NCBI GenBank assembly: GCA_028694115.1
Contig: JAQUUB010000029.1
Coordinates: forward strand, 1-45,523
Direction: 5' to 3'
Source: Lachnospiraceae bacterium
GTDB taxonomy: Bacteria > Bacillota_A > Clostridia > Lachnospirales > Lachnospiraceae
Length of the DNA: 45,523 nucleotides
Shown: positions 9,403-17,957 of the stretch, in pieces
How the letters are laid out: every line of letters begins with the position of its first letter
Numbering within the stretch: the stretch's first letter is position 1
Notes under the pieces: generated by a model
Told to the model about the DNA's origin: nothing
Seen by the model: the letters and a program-made list of their open reading frames with translations, nothing else
Database searches by the model: none
Program-made: the position numbers and the translations under genes

Positions 9403-9819
9403 CTAAACACCTTTGGATTTATATTTTTCATACCAATCACAGCCCATTGTGTATTTGATACATTGAGATATTGTTATATCCTCAGAGTTACGTATAATAA
9501 ACTTTATTATTTCATTGATTGCAAGTTGTAATTCATAAAATGCGTCTTTAGCTTTTTTTGTACTTATATTTATAATTCTCCTAAATACATCAGTATTGTT
9601 TAACACCAATGTAATTCGTACAGTTGTAACTTTACCATTATTTTCAAATATTATATATGTAAATAAATCATATAATATTTCATAAACAGCTTTTAAATCT
9701 TTTTCTTTAGTTTCGACTAGCTCATATTCATTTAAAAGTAATTGTTTATATTGTGGTTCCCACTGTTTTGTTGCTATTTTGCTACTAATTAGCGAATCAC
9801 ATCTTATTGTTGCTTTCAT
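9403..9819 (-). CDS. hypothetical protein
   Basis: The 138-residue product starts at ATG 9819 behind AAAGGA; an upstream in-frame TTG is less likely. It is mostly helical with alternating charged and hydrophobic residues, has no Cys cluster beyond scattered residues, and ends with CDWYEKYKSKGV. It follows the RusA gene by 15 bases. Its size and place at the end of the replication block recall late-gene regulators of the ArpU/RinA class, but I see no diagnostic motif, so it stays hypothetical. Confidence 0.6.
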   Translation of the reverse strand: MKATIRCDSLISSKIATKQWEPQYKQLLLNEYELVETKEKDLKAVYEILYDLFTYIIFENNGKVTTVRITLVLNNTDVFRRIINISTKKAKDAFYELQLAINEIIKFIIRNSEDITISQCIKYTMGCDWYEKYKSKGV

Positions 9820-9834
9820 CTCACACAATCCTTT

Positions 9835-10197
9835 CTATTTAATATATAATTCTATATATACTTCTCTCCTGCCTTTTTCTACGATAAAATCCTTTATTCT
9901 TGGCAATACCCAATAATCATCTTTATAAAGTATCTTTTCCATTGCGTCTAGTGGTATTTTGAATGTATTATGAGTATCACGTTTTATATGGTCTGGAAAA
10001 TAATAAGTCATATCCATTACAAGTTTTGTTTTGTCTGGAAACATTTCAGCATTATTATCTTCTAGTAAATCAATAGCTATTTTTTTGACTATTGTTTCAT
10101 AGTCTCTGGTTGTTTTGGTTTTTATCTTTTTACCGCCTTTATAAAAATACGCATGATTAATGCTTGGCGGCAAAGGCACACAAAAACATAATTTCAT
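9835..10197 (-). CDS. rusA: RusA-type Holliday junction resolvase
   Basis: This is 120 residues, the usual size for RusA. It opens with a strand and PLPPSINHAYF, the conserved P-P-S-x-N motif. The acidic active site is present: KRDTHNTFKIPLDAM (R-D-x-x-N then L-D) and YKDDYWV (D-D), matching the Asp residues that bind metal in RusA. It resolves branched DNA left by replication or recombination so that it can be packaged. It sits between the RecB-like nuclease and the gene at 9403. Confidence 0.88.
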   Translation of the reverse strand: MKLCFCVPLPPSINHAYFYKGGKKIKTKTTRDYETIVKKIAIDLLEDNNAEMFPDKTKLVMDMTYYFPDHIKRDTHNTFKIPLDAMEKILYKDDYWVLPRIKDFIVEKGRREVYIELYIK

Positions 10198-10216
10198 TAA
10201 GACACCTCACAAAAAA

Positions 10217-11236
10217 TTAATAACCTCTTTGATTTAACAATCTCCATTTAGTATTTAAACTGCTACATTTTCCTTCTTTCATTAATGGACAGAAGTTATC
10301 GCAAAAATATATGTTTGATATATTTGGTTTAAATGAATCTTTCTTTATATTGCTATATATATCAACCATTTTATCTAACGTTTTATTTAAACTTATAGTA
10401 TATGTTCCACCACGCGGAACTTTACACTCATATGTGTCATCGTCTAATCTCACGTACAATCTCTCTTTATTATGTTGCGTGAATCGTAACCGAAGATATT
10501 TTGGTAAAGCTCCATATATAGTTTTAATTGCCATTGCATAAGTTGGTAATTGTATGTTTTCTCTAAGTTGTTCTGCTGTGTATACTCTACCTGTTTTATA
10601 GTCTTGTACATCCCATTCTGATGCATTTCCTTCATCACCATTTATCCTGTCGATTGTTACACGCACTTGTGGCAAATCGTCATGTAATTTTACAAAGTGT
10701 TGTTTCTCTGTATAGAGTGGTTTTGAATATTGTTCTTCTGATTTAATCCAATTACGTATTGATTTACAACTTGTATCAAAAAAGTTTGTATAATCTTCTT
10801 CATTATCAAATAAATCTTTATTTATTGTTTGATATTGTTGAATAAATTCTGTAATCATAGTTTTGCTGTTCTTATCATCTTTATATGACCATTTATCGAA
10901 TAAAGAATGTAATTCTTGACCTATTCTAGACCATTTGTTTGGCATTTCTACATTTTTATTTACAACGAACAATTCTTTAAACATAAATGGACATTTTAAA
11001 TATGCTTCAAACATAGTTGATGATATAAAATCCATTGAATATATATCTACAACACAATCATTACATTTCCATTTTAATTTAGAAGCACATAAATCACATA
11101 AATACTTTCCGCAGTTTACACATTGTTGCACACAATCACTATGCATTGGTTGTCCGCAATTGGAACATAATGCTTCTTCATTATTAATTTCATAAGAACA
11201 ATTAACACATAATTTATAATCTATTACAATCACCAA
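10217..11236 (-). CDS. zinc-finger fused to RecB/Cas4-like PD-(D/E)XK nuclease
   Basis: This is a 339-residue protein. Residues 9-57 form a compact array of CxxC and HxxC knuckles (C9, C12, then CSNCGQPMHSDC, CVNCGKYLCDLC and CNDC), which looks like a RING- or zinc-ribbon-type treble-zinc region. Residues 70-330 look like a RecB-family nuclease: AYLKCPFMF, RIGQELHSLF (motif I His), VTIDRI, WDVQDYKTGRV (the D-x(n)-D-Y-K core) and QLPTYAMAI. Near the end CDNFCPLMKEGKC, with the Cys of LKCPF, could bind a 4Fe-4S cluster as in Cas4 and AddB. Start is TTG/GTG overlapping the upstream gene. It would process DNA ends in replication or recombination. Confidence 0.75.
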   Translation of the reverse strand: MVIVIDYKLCVNCSYEINNEEALCSNCGQPMHSDCVQQCVNCGKYLCDLCASKLKWKCNDCVVDIYSMDFISSTMFEAYLKCPFMFKELFVVNKNVEMPNKWSRIGQELHSLFDKWSYKDDKNSKTMITEFIQQYQTINKDLFDNEEDYTNFFDTSCKSIRNWIKSEEQYSKPLYTEKQHFVKLHDDLPQVRVTIDRINGDEGNASEWDVQDYKTGRVYTAEQLRENIQLPTYAMAIKTIYGALPKYLRLRFTQHNKERLYVRLDDDTYECKVPRGGTYTISLNKTLDKMVDIYSNIKKDSFKPNISNIYFCDNFCPLMKEGKCSSLNTKWRLLNQRGY

Positions 11237-11453
11237 TCATTAATTTATTTACAGTATAAAACATTGACTTTAATCTATTTTTAGTTATATTGATTTGATT
11301 TAAACCTAGTTCACATGTTGTATAACCAAATATTTCATAAAACTGTATTGCTATATCTAAATTTAATTTGCATGTTTCTCTTAAAGTTTCATTCTCTGTA
11401 TTTTTAGAATGTTTATAAGAACAATTGACATCATCACAAATACATTGATTCAT
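11214..11453 (-). CDS. small hypothetical protein with Cys/His N-terminus
   Basis: The 79-residue product starts MNQCICDDVNCSYKHSK. Its Cys/Cys/His spacing could bind zinc (CxCx4C...H), and the rest is helical. It overlaps the nuclease gene by 23 bases, and the ATG follows GGGGG. I recognise no family. Tight coupling to the zinc-finger nuclease suggests a shared function. Confidence 0.55.
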   Translation of the reverse strand: MNQCICDDVNCSYKHSKNTENETLRETCKLNLDIAIQFYEIFGYTTCELGLNQINITKNRLKSMFYTVNKLMIGDCNRL

Positions 11454-11464
11454 TGTTATACCCC

Positions 11465-11668
11465 CTATTCTGGCATTTGAAATGTATTTTCATTTCCTAT
11501 AACATTTTCTATCGCATCTAATACATTCATAGCTTTTTCTTTGCTGTCATATTCTGCTATATTAAAATAACAGTCACCTGATGCCCAACCATAAATTTTA
11601 GATGCACGTTCTAACGTTACAGCTTTAACATTAATTAATAATTTTTTATCTTGACTTCTAATCCACAT
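11465..11668 (-). CDS. small hypothetical protein
   Basis: The product is 67 residues. Strand-rich at first (MWIRSQDKKLLINVKAVTL), it ends with a helix (KEKAMNVLDAIENVIG). The pattern, with a residue-accessibility turn and a helix that counts a default width, recalls small phage proteins of unknown function found beside replication genes. ATG 11668 lies just downstream of the DnaE stop and follows AGGTGTAA. Confidence 0.6.
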   Translation of the reverse strand: MWIRSQDKKLLINVKAVTLERASKIYGWASGDCYFNIAEYDSKEKAMNVLDAIENVIGNENTFQMPE

Positions 11669-11670
11669 TA

Positions 11671-12813
11671 TTACACCTCCAATAAAGTAATTTCATTAAC
11701 AAGTATTTTTGATTTATCTTTCTTACCAGAACACATACAGAAATTATTCTCTATAAGTAAATCTTGGAATTTGTTAAATTGTGTTGCAAAAACAATCATA
11801 TCTATGTTATCATATTCTGTAGTGAGCGTTACAAAAGCCATCTTCTTATTATTTTTATCGAAGATAGTTTTAACTTTTGTAATTTCACCACCAATAACAG
11901 CCACACAACCATCTTCAAAATCGTATAAAGATTTGAAGTTATATTTATCGTATGGCGAACTTGTGATATATAAGCCTAGATATTTCTTTTCAAATTGGCT
12001 TATTTCTTTGTCATTTATGACTTTATCTTCATATAGTTTCGCCATCTTTTTTTCTTTTCTTAGAATATAATAATCATGCATTAATTTATAGCGATTCGTG
12101 TCTTGGAAATCAAAACATCCAGAAAGTATTAATGCTGAAAATACACCTTTATCAATAACTCTAAGATTTGCGCGTTCATATAAATCAGATATAGATTTAA
12201 TATTGTTAATGCTATTTATCTCATTAATCGCAACATCTCCAACACCTTCTATTGAATGTATAGAATATCTTATACCATCACCTTCCCATTTATATGTTTC
12301 ATCTGATTTATTTATGTCTGGTGGCAATATCTTTATGCCAAGCTTTTTACATTGATTTACTCTTTGAGCTATTTTAGCTTTGTCTTTGCGTTCAGAAGTC
12401 ATCAAAGCTGACATGAAATATTTAGGATAATAATATTTTAACCAAGCAGTTTGATAAGCTATTTTTGCATATACAGCAGAATGACTTTTATTGAATGTAT
12501 ATCCACCCTCTAATGCATTACATATCTCATCCCAAGCTAATATCGTTTCGTCATAATTGACTTCACCAATAATCATACAGCTATTGATAAATTCGTTTCT
12601 TAAGTTTTCATTTTGTGATATATTTTTTACTTTTCTAAGATTATCACCTTGACCTAATGTCCATTTAGCCAATGTATTAACTCTTAGCATTATTTGCTCT
12701 TGATATGCTATAGTGTTAAATGTTGGATTCATATACCAATCTTCTTTATCACTATATTTAACATATTCTTTACCATCTTTTCTAGCACAATATTCTTCTA
12801 CATCTCCAACACC
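11671..12813 (-). CDS. dnaE: DNA polymerase III alpha subunit, DnaE type, second exon
   Basis: This exon encodes the last 380 residues. It begins with the codons for GVGDVEEYCARKDGKE, which continue the LNTLIRP of exon 1: DnaE proteins have L-I-R-P-G there. It then shows TIAYQEQIMLRV and LGQGDNLRK (fingers), GVGDVAINEI (helix-hairpin-helix) and, near the end, an OB-fold pattern (GGEITKVKTIFDKNNKKMAFVTL). The tau-binding C-terminal domain of cellular DnaE is absent. With exon 1 the spliced protein would be 1005 residues, close to cellular DnaE (about 1100-1160). An in-frame TTG at 12814-12816 could start it unspliced, but I take the G of that codon as the intron end. Confidence 0.85.
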   Translation of the reverse strand, partial: GVGDVEEYCARKDGKEYVKYSDKEDWYMNPTFNTIAYQEQIMLRVNTLAKWTLGQGDNLRKVKNISQNENLRNEFINSCMIIGEVNYDETILAWDEICNALEGGYTFNKSHSAVYAKIAYQTAWLKYYYPKYFMSALMTSERKDKAKIAQRVNQCKKLGIKILPPDINKSDETYKWEGDGIRYSIHSIEGVGDVAINEINSINNIKSISDLYERANLRVIDKGVFSALILSGCFDFQDTNRYKLMHDYYILRKEKKMAKLYEDKVINDKEISQFEKKYLGLYITSSPYDKYNFKSLYDFEDGCVAVIGGEITKVKTIFDKNNKKMAFVTLTTEYDNIDMIVFATQFNKFQDLLIENNFCMCSGKKDKSKILVNEITLLEV

Positions 12814-12972
12814 CAATTGTGTTCAACAAGATTCGCTACGTCTTGCCAGTTCTCTTATGAACTTCTGCATGTCACCATGCAGTTCAGACTATATCAACAT
12901 CTCTGTGAGATGCCACCCATTTCCACTCGCTTGAGTGTACTTCCTTGCGGAATAGTCGTTGAACGTTAAGTG

Positions 12973-13506
12973 TTATATAAATCTTCCCAATTTATCTCTA
13001 TTTCTTTTTAACCATGTTTTGCTATGTAATGTGTTTTCTTGACTTGTAACCCATTCAAGATTAACCATATCATCATTTTGTTTATTTTCATCTATATGGT
13101 TTACAAATAGTTTATTGTTTGGGTTAGGTATATATGTCATAGCAACAAGTCTACAACGTCTAAATTTACGTCTTATTCCATCATCACAAACTAATGAAGT
13201 TCTATAATAGCCATCTTTATCTTGAAAGTATTTAACTTCACAATTTGTTATATGTGAATACGTATATCCGTTTTCAGAAATAGAATAATTTGAACAATTT
13301 GGTATTGTTTTTAGTTCCATTTCAAGCATTTTATACATATTAATTAATGCTTGTTTTCTAATGTTACGTTGTCCATCTGTAAACATAATCGAATATTTAC
13401 CATTGTGTAGCGATATTGGTCTACCATTCCAACTACGTTGAAAACTAAAAACATTTCCGTTTTCATCAAATTGATATTTGTTATTTGTATTTGGGATAAA
13501 TTTCAT
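12973..13506 (-). CDS. intron-encoded HNH homing endonuclease
   Basis: This is a 177-residue protein. I start it at ATG 13506, which has AGAGGTG upstream. It contains a NUMOD4-like strand (IPNCSNYSISENGYTYSHI, about residues 70-88) and an HNH_3-type centre (CRLVAMTYIPNPNN, then FVNHIDENKQNDD and LEWVTSQENTLHS). The His, Asn and His positions of the fold are present. It should cut intron-less dnaE alleles near the splice junction so that the intron is copied in. A consensus sigma promoter lies 37 bases upstream, so it can be made independently of the polymerase transcript. Confidence 0.85.
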   Translation of the reverse strand: MKFIPNTNNKYQFDENGNVFSFQRSWNGRPISLHNGKYSIMFTDGQRNIRKQALINMYKMLEMELKTIPNCSNYSISENGYTYSHITNCEVKYFQDKDGYYRTSLVCDDGIRRKFRRCRLVAMTYIPNPNNKLFVNHIDENKQNDDMVNLEWVTSQENTLHSKTWLKRNRDKLGRFI

Positions 13507-13542
13507 ATATAACACCTCTTCGCTTATGATTGTCTTGACCTA

Positions 13543-13571
13543 ATTATACCACATATATATGTACTTGTCAA
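13543..13571 (-). promoter_or_regulatory. consensus sigmaA promoter inside the dnaE intron
   Basis: On the minus strand TTGACA (13571-13566), a 17-base spacer and TATAAT (13548-13543) form a perfect sigma70/sigmaA promoter. It points into the HNH gene, whose ATG lies 37 bases downstream of the -10 box. Confidence 0.85.
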
Positions 13572-13631
13572 GAGTTCCCATAAATTAGAGTGGTTTCGAT
13601 AACGTATCGCTACGTTAAAGCCCTAGCGTTA

Positions 13632-15506
13632 AGGTCTTATTAAAGTATTTAAAAGTGTTAAATCTTCAAAAGATTTTGGTTGTAACTTCATAGTAAGGTC
13701 TTTTTGCTCTTCAAGTTGAAACACTCCAAATACATTACCATTACATAATTCTTTATATATATATCCATCTTCATAATCTATTTCGTTTAGGTCTATCTCT
13801 TTATCTTCAAATTTTTTAATGTTATTTAATGTATCATTTATAACGTTCAGTGTTTCAAGTTTTAATATATCAAATTTGTATAATCCATGTTCTTCTAATG
13901 TGTACTTATCAAAACCAGATATTATTATATCGTTTTCTAAATCATATCCAGCAGGTAAATATTTTTCTATACATTCAGGTGTTATAAGTATTCCAGCAGC
14001 ATGTGTTGAAAAATGGTCTATAGTTCCTTCCAAACGATACATTGCATGAAATAAATCAGGATACATTGATTTATATTTTTGAAATATTTCACTTGATTCA
14101 CAATCTTGTAATGTAAGATTTAATTTTTTAGGTAATGATTTTGATATTATATTTATTTGGTCTGGAGTAAAATCATGTATACTTAGTATTTTTCGTATAA
14201 CAGCTTTTGCTGTAAGTTTTCCAAATGCTATTATTGATGAAACCTTATCTTTTCCCCATCTATTTTTAAGATATTCAACGACTTTATCTCTATCGTTAAA
14301 ATCAACATCAGCATCTGGTTGTGATAATCGTTCTGGATTTAAAAATCTTTCAAATAGCAAGCCATGTTTAAGTGGGTCTATAGAAGTTATGTTTGTTGTA
14401 TATGCAACTGCACTTCCACATATAGAGCCTCTACCACCACCAACCACTACGTCGTTGTTTTTAGCCCAATTAATATAATCTTGAACAATCAAGAAATAAC
14501 CTGAATATCCTGCACTTTCTATTACTGATAATTCATATCGTATTCTTTTTATATATTGCTGATGGTCTATGTTTTGATATTTTAGTTTGTTTGTATAACC
14601 TTTATTACAATATTTTCTTAGCATTATTTTTTCGTCATCAGCATATTTTGGTAAGCAATTTTCTTTTAGTGGCATTTCATATTCAAATTTGCACTTATCA
14701 ACTAGCTCATCCATATTATTGAATATTTCATTTATAGTTTCTGTATCAATATATTTTAAATCATCACGCATCTCTTCTTCTGATTTAAACCAATATTCAT
14801 CTCCAGTAAATTTGAACCTCTTTTGATTACTCATTTTTGATTTTGTTTGCAAACATAATAACATTTCGTGAATATTAGCATCGTCTTTATATATATAATG
14901 TGAATCGCATCCAATAGTGCATTTCACTCCAAATAATTTACCTAACCTTATAAGTTCGTTATTTACAATGTGCTGTTCTTGTAATGAATTTGTTTGTATT
15001 TCAAAATAAAAATCATCTTTAAATATTCCTTGCAACATTTTTATTGTAGCTGATAATTCGCTTTTACTATCTTTGGATAATATAAGCTTTGGTATGTGCC
15101 CACCAATACATGCAGATGTTATAATTATATCTTCATGATTCAGTAATAAATCAGAATATGTTACTATAGGGTATTCTCTACCAAACAAACCTATTTCTTT
15201 GTTTTTATGCGACAATGCGTGAAGTTTATATAAAGTTCTTAAACCATTCATTGATTTTGCGTATGCTATAAGATGATAACGCTCATCGTTTCCTTCAACT
15301 TTATGATAAAATTCTATACCATATACTGGTTGCACATCTTGCGCTTTACATTCTTTATATAATTCATATACTCCATACATGTTTCCATGGTCTGTTAATC
15401 CTACTGCTTTTTGTCCTAATTCTTTAGCTCTAGCAACAAGTTCTGATATTTTACTCATACCATCTAGAGCAGAATAATCTGTATGGTTGTGTAGATTATA
15501 AGACAT
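13632..15506 (-). CDS. dnaE: DNA polymerase III alpha subunit, DnaE type, first exon
   Basis: This exon encodes 625 residues. ATG follows AGGAGGTTAGAT. The N-terminal PHP domain has LHNHTDYSALDG, GLTDHGNMYG and IGCDSHYIYKD, so its metal-binding His and Asp residues look intact and proofreading or pyrophosphatase activity is possible. The palm has VGGGRGS and PDADVDFND (two catalytic Asp), and the third Asp is in LYKFDILKLETL. The exon stops at LTLLNTLIRP, where the intron starts. This is the phage's main replicase; a DnaE-type enzyme, rather than family A or B, is less common in phages of this size. The gene is followed by the 380-residue exon 2. Confidence 0.93.
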
Positions 15507-15556
15507 ATCTAACCTCCTATGCGATAAATCGCTTAATATAAAGTTTTTTCTATAAA

Positions 15557-15703
15557 CTAATCAAACTTAACATATATTTCATCTTTTTCTTTATCGTAAT
15601 AGATATCTGAAATTTCATAACCATTGTCGTCATAATCTTTTACTTTAGCTGTTTGATTAAATTTACTTAATTTATCTATTATCTCTTTGATTGTTATAGC
15701 CAT
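15557..15703 (-). CDS. small hypothetical protein
   Basis: The 48-residue protein begins MAITIKEIIDKLSKFNQ, then becomes strand-like and acidic (DYDDNGYEISDIYYD). The first part looks like a helical dimerisation or recognition helix and the rest like a beta-hairpin. ATG 15703 follows AGAAGG. It lies between the nucleotide enzyme and DnaE. Between it and dnaE is a short hairpin, GCGAT/ATCGC, and the motif AAAAAACTTTATATTAAG, which resembles part of the 48-base promoter repeat seen elsewhere. Confidence 0.6.
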   Translation of the reverse strand: MAITIKEIIDKLSKFNQTAKVKDYDDNGYEISDIYYDKEKDEIYVKFD

Positions 15704-15731
15704 TATTTAACCTTCTCTCATAATATCTTTG

Positions 15732-16232
15732 TTATGCGAAACACTTTTCTTGTTTTTCTTCGATGTTCTTTCGATACTGCTCCATCTGTTCCGGCGTAAA
15801 TGTTGTTTTTGCGTTACTGAGGAAGTTCTCAATTGTCTTGAAATCATCGGTAATCAGGTCTGCGAAGCCATACATTACATCAAACTCGCCCTTTGGGAAT
15901 ACCGGCTGATAAATTATAAGATGCTTGCCCTTGCCGACGGCATACCCAGCTTCAAGATGCGCAGATTTCCCAGCCGGAAGTACCAACAGGACACAATCAG
16001 ACCAGTCAATCCACTTCTTATCCTCTGTAAAAGCCTTTTTGCTGCGCTCATCATAAAGGAAGTTGATAGCGTCCAAATTCTCAAATGAATCTATCTCCGA
16101 ATAATGAAATACAAATCGCCCCGTGCTCTCGTCCGCAAAGCAATCCACTTCATGCCCATTTCCCCGTAAATAGTCCGCTATGACTTTTACATCGTCCCCG
16201 TTTTTCCACGATGAAGCTATATAAATCTTCAT
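15732..16232 (-). CDS. nucleoside 2-deoxyribosyltransferase-like protein
   Basis: This is a 166-residue protein with the NDT-like Rossmann pattern: IYIASSWKN at the N-terminus, then WIDWSDCVLLVLPAGKSAHLEAGYAVGKGK (about residues 89-118). The D-x-x-x-L...S-x-H-x-E-x-G-x-A core carries the nucleophilic Glu in that family. It may swap or remove bases in the deoxynucleoside pool. Base composition is clearly richer in G and C than the neighbours and codons such as CGG, GCC and GGG occur, so it looks recently acquired. It starts at ATG behind AAAGGA. Enzymes of this fold also act as deoxynucleotide hydrolases, so substrate is open. Confidence 0.75.
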   Translation of the reverse strand: MKIYIASSWKNGDDVKVIADYLRGNGHEVDCFADESTGRFVFHYSEIDSFENLDAINFLYDERSKKAFTEDKKWIDWSDCVLLVLPAGKSAHLEAGYAVGKGKHLIIYQPVFPKGEFDVMYGFADLITDDFKTIENFLSNAKTTFTPEQMEQYRKNIEEKQEKCFA

Positions 16233-16248
16233 AAAATCAATCCTTTCT

Positions 16249-16644
16249 TTAATTCACAATATCTTCAGATTGTGCATTATTTCTATTAGCTATATCAACA
16301 GCTAATGCAAATATCGCTCTACAACATGCATGACTTAGATGTTCATCTTGTGTATCGCCAGCAAGATAAGCATATAAATGTATGATAAGATGATTAATGT
16401 GTTCTTTAATCGGTATTCGTCTCCAATTTTCATCTGAGCCATATTTATCAAACCCTTCTTTTAATACTTTAGTTATTTCAAACATAGCTTTAGGGTCTAG
16501 TAAATCAAATCTATAATCTACTTTTGATTGTTTGCCGCCATTTTCATTAACGACTATTTCAGCATCTTTACCTACACCTTTAATTATATTATTACTTGTA
16601 ATATCATCACAATAGAGTTTCCATAAATCTATCTTGTGTTCCAA
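16249..16644 (-). CDS. dATP/dGTP diphosphohydrolase-like domain protein (DUF5664 type)
   Basis: The 131-residue protein shows YRFDLLDPKAMFEITKVLKEGFDKYG, DENWRRI and HLIIHLYAYLAGD followed by HLSHACCRAIFAL. This order (Y-D-L-x-P...V-L-x-x-G-x-x-K-Y-G-x-x-N-W...H...H-x-A) is the one I know from the DUF5664 helical family, annotated as the N-terminal dATP/dGTP diphosphohydrolase domain and found in many phages. It may adjust the nucleotide pool together with the dUTPase and transferase next to it. It abuts the phosphoesterase gene directly. Confidence 0.7.
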   Translation of the reverse strand: MEHKIDLWKLYCDDITSNNIIKGVGKDAEIVVNENGGKQSKVDYRFDLLDPKAMFEITKVLKEGFDKYGSDENWRRIPIKEHINHLIIHLYAYLAGDTQDEHLSHACCRAIFALAVDIANRNNAQSEDIVN

Positions 16645-17394
16645 TTATAATCTCACCTCTATTTCTTTACTTCCTTTTATACCACTTAATATTACAGTTG
16701 GATATCCAAGTATTCTTGGTTGTAAGCCTTTCATTTCAGCATATCCATCATCATAATCTAATGCACTTCCAGTAGTAATAAAATATTGTTTTATTTTATT
16801 GACTTTCATATTTCTTACGTCTGGAATATTGACTATTCTATCTGATTTTAAAAGCTTATGAACGTGACCCATCAAATAAACATCAGCAATACATCTATTA
16901 GACATATCTTCGCATTGTTTAATTGCATTAGCACTTGTAGAACCTTTTCCTGCGCCATGCCATATATTAAATGTATACGCAACTTTATTCCAAGAATACT
17001 TGATATATCCGTTATAATGAAGATAAGGAATGTTTAATTTGTTACAAATAAGTTTAGTTATATCGAACGATGTTGAATTAACAAGTCTTTCTTCGTGATT
17101 TCCAATTATCGCTCCGTCAATATAGTCTGCATATGGTTCTAATAAACTTATTATATATTCGTATTGTTTTTCTGGCATCATATTTGTATCAAATAATCCC
17201 TTACCAATACTGTCTTTAGTGGCACACTCTGCCAAGTCTCCCATGAGTATGCCACGATTTGTTTCTGACAATTCGCTTGTCCATTGTTTAATCAAATCAA
17301 TAACGCAATTTTTATGTCCTAAGTGCCAATCACCAGATGGAATTATTTTTATTTCTTTATCTATTCCATCATATCTTGACTTAACTATATTCAA
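16645..17394 (-). CDS. calcineurin-like metallophosphoesterase
   Basis: This 249-residue enzyme has all five metal-binding signatures in order: SGDWHLGH (D-x-H), MGDLAEC (GD), IGNHEERL (GNHE), IWHGAGKGS (H) and LMGHVHKL (GHxH). That is the two-metal phosphoesterase fold shared by SbcD/Mre11 and phosphatases. The gene lies among nucleotide and replication genes, so a nuclease or nucleotidase role is likely, but no SbcC partner is present in the window. A 14-bp palindrome stands just upstream of its start. Confidence 0.85.
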   Translation of the reverse strand: MNIVKSRYDGIDKEIKIIPSGDWHLGHKNCVIDLIKQWTSELSETNRGILMGDLAECATKDSIGKGLFDTNMMPEKQYEYIISLLEPYADYIDGAIIGNHEERLVNSTSFDITKLICNKLNIPYLHYNGYIKYSWNKVAYTFNIWHGAGKGSTSANAIKQCEDMSNRCIADVYLMGHVHKLLKSDRIVNIPDVRNMKVNKIKQYFITTGSALDYDDGYAEMKGLQPRILGYPTVILSGIKGSKEIEVRL

Positions 17395-17405
17395 AATATC
17401 ACTCC

Positions 17406-17419
17406 AGCGTTATAACGCT
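17406..17419. repeat. 14-bp perfect palindrome AGCGTTATAACGCT
   Basis: The sequence AGCGTTATAACGCT lies 11 bases upstream of the phosphoesterase start. It could be an operator or a small hairpin controlling translation. The core AACGCT/AGCGTT recurs in the 32.8-kb control region. Confidence 0.5.
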
Positions 17420-17428
17420 ATTGATTAT

Positions 17429-17938
17429 TTATATATCTAACCCTATTTGAGGTTCACGTGGATATTGTATTTCAACATATTCATTAGAGCACCCATGTGA
17501 TGGTCTACATTGATTTGTAACTACATTAAATACACTAGGCATTTTTTTCATAACTTTATCTTTTTGTTTCTTATCTTCATCTATTAATGGACTGTCATAA
17601 TATCGTTCTCTTTCTAGTAACGCAGACATTTTAGACTCTTTATCTTCAATTATTTCACATTTGTTATATTCAATATATGGTACTAATCTAACTACATTTT
17701 TATCAAAATCATACATTGTATAACAATCGTACAATTCACCATTCATTGTAACTTTATCTATGGATGTGTTATCGTTATCTATAACACACATATCTTCAAA
17801 TCCGTTTGGTTTTGTGTTATAATATATTTCGTTATCTACGTCGCTTTTTTTTACATTCCTTGCGTAAGTATTGAATTCTACTGCATTTGGTATGAATTTA
17901 TATATTCTTTTATATTTTGGTTTGCTTAATATAATCAT
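17429..17938 (-). CDS. hypothetical protein
   Basis: The 169-residue protein begins MIILSKPKYKRIYKFIPN and has strand-rich, acidic character in the middle. A C-terminal segment NQCRPSHGCSNEYVEIQYP carries two Cys and a His. It starts at ATG behind AGGTGTAA, 19 bases downstream of dUTPase. I recognise no family. Cotranscription with dUTPase and primase suggests a DNA-metabolism role. Confidence 0.6.
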   Translation of the reverse strand: MIILSKPKYKRIYKFIPNAVEFNTYARNVKKSDVDNEIYYNTKPNGFEDMCVIDNDNTSIDKVTMNGELYDCYTMYDFDKNVVRLVPYIEYNKCEIIEDKESKMSALLERERYYDSPLIDEDKKQKDKVMKKMPSVFNVVTNQCRPSHGCSNEYVEIQYPREPQIGLDI

Positions 17939-17957
17939 TTTTACACCTCACTTTATT

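Larger units (their letters stand above)
12814..13631 (-). mobile_element. group I intron in dnaE with HNH ORF
   Basis: The coding frame of DnaE stops with TAA directly after ...LIRP and resumes 818 bases later at GGT. The 5' exon ends in T and the intron ends in G, as group I splicing needs. Near the 3' end are an R element GTTCAACGACTA (12953-12964) and an S element GATATAGTCTGAAC (12882-12895), which pair to form P7. The HNH ORF ends 8 bases before R, i.e. in a P6-type loop. A plausible P1 pairs exon AAGACCT with intron GGGCTTT, with one mismatch. Splicing should restore the polymerase reading frame. Confidence 0.85.
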
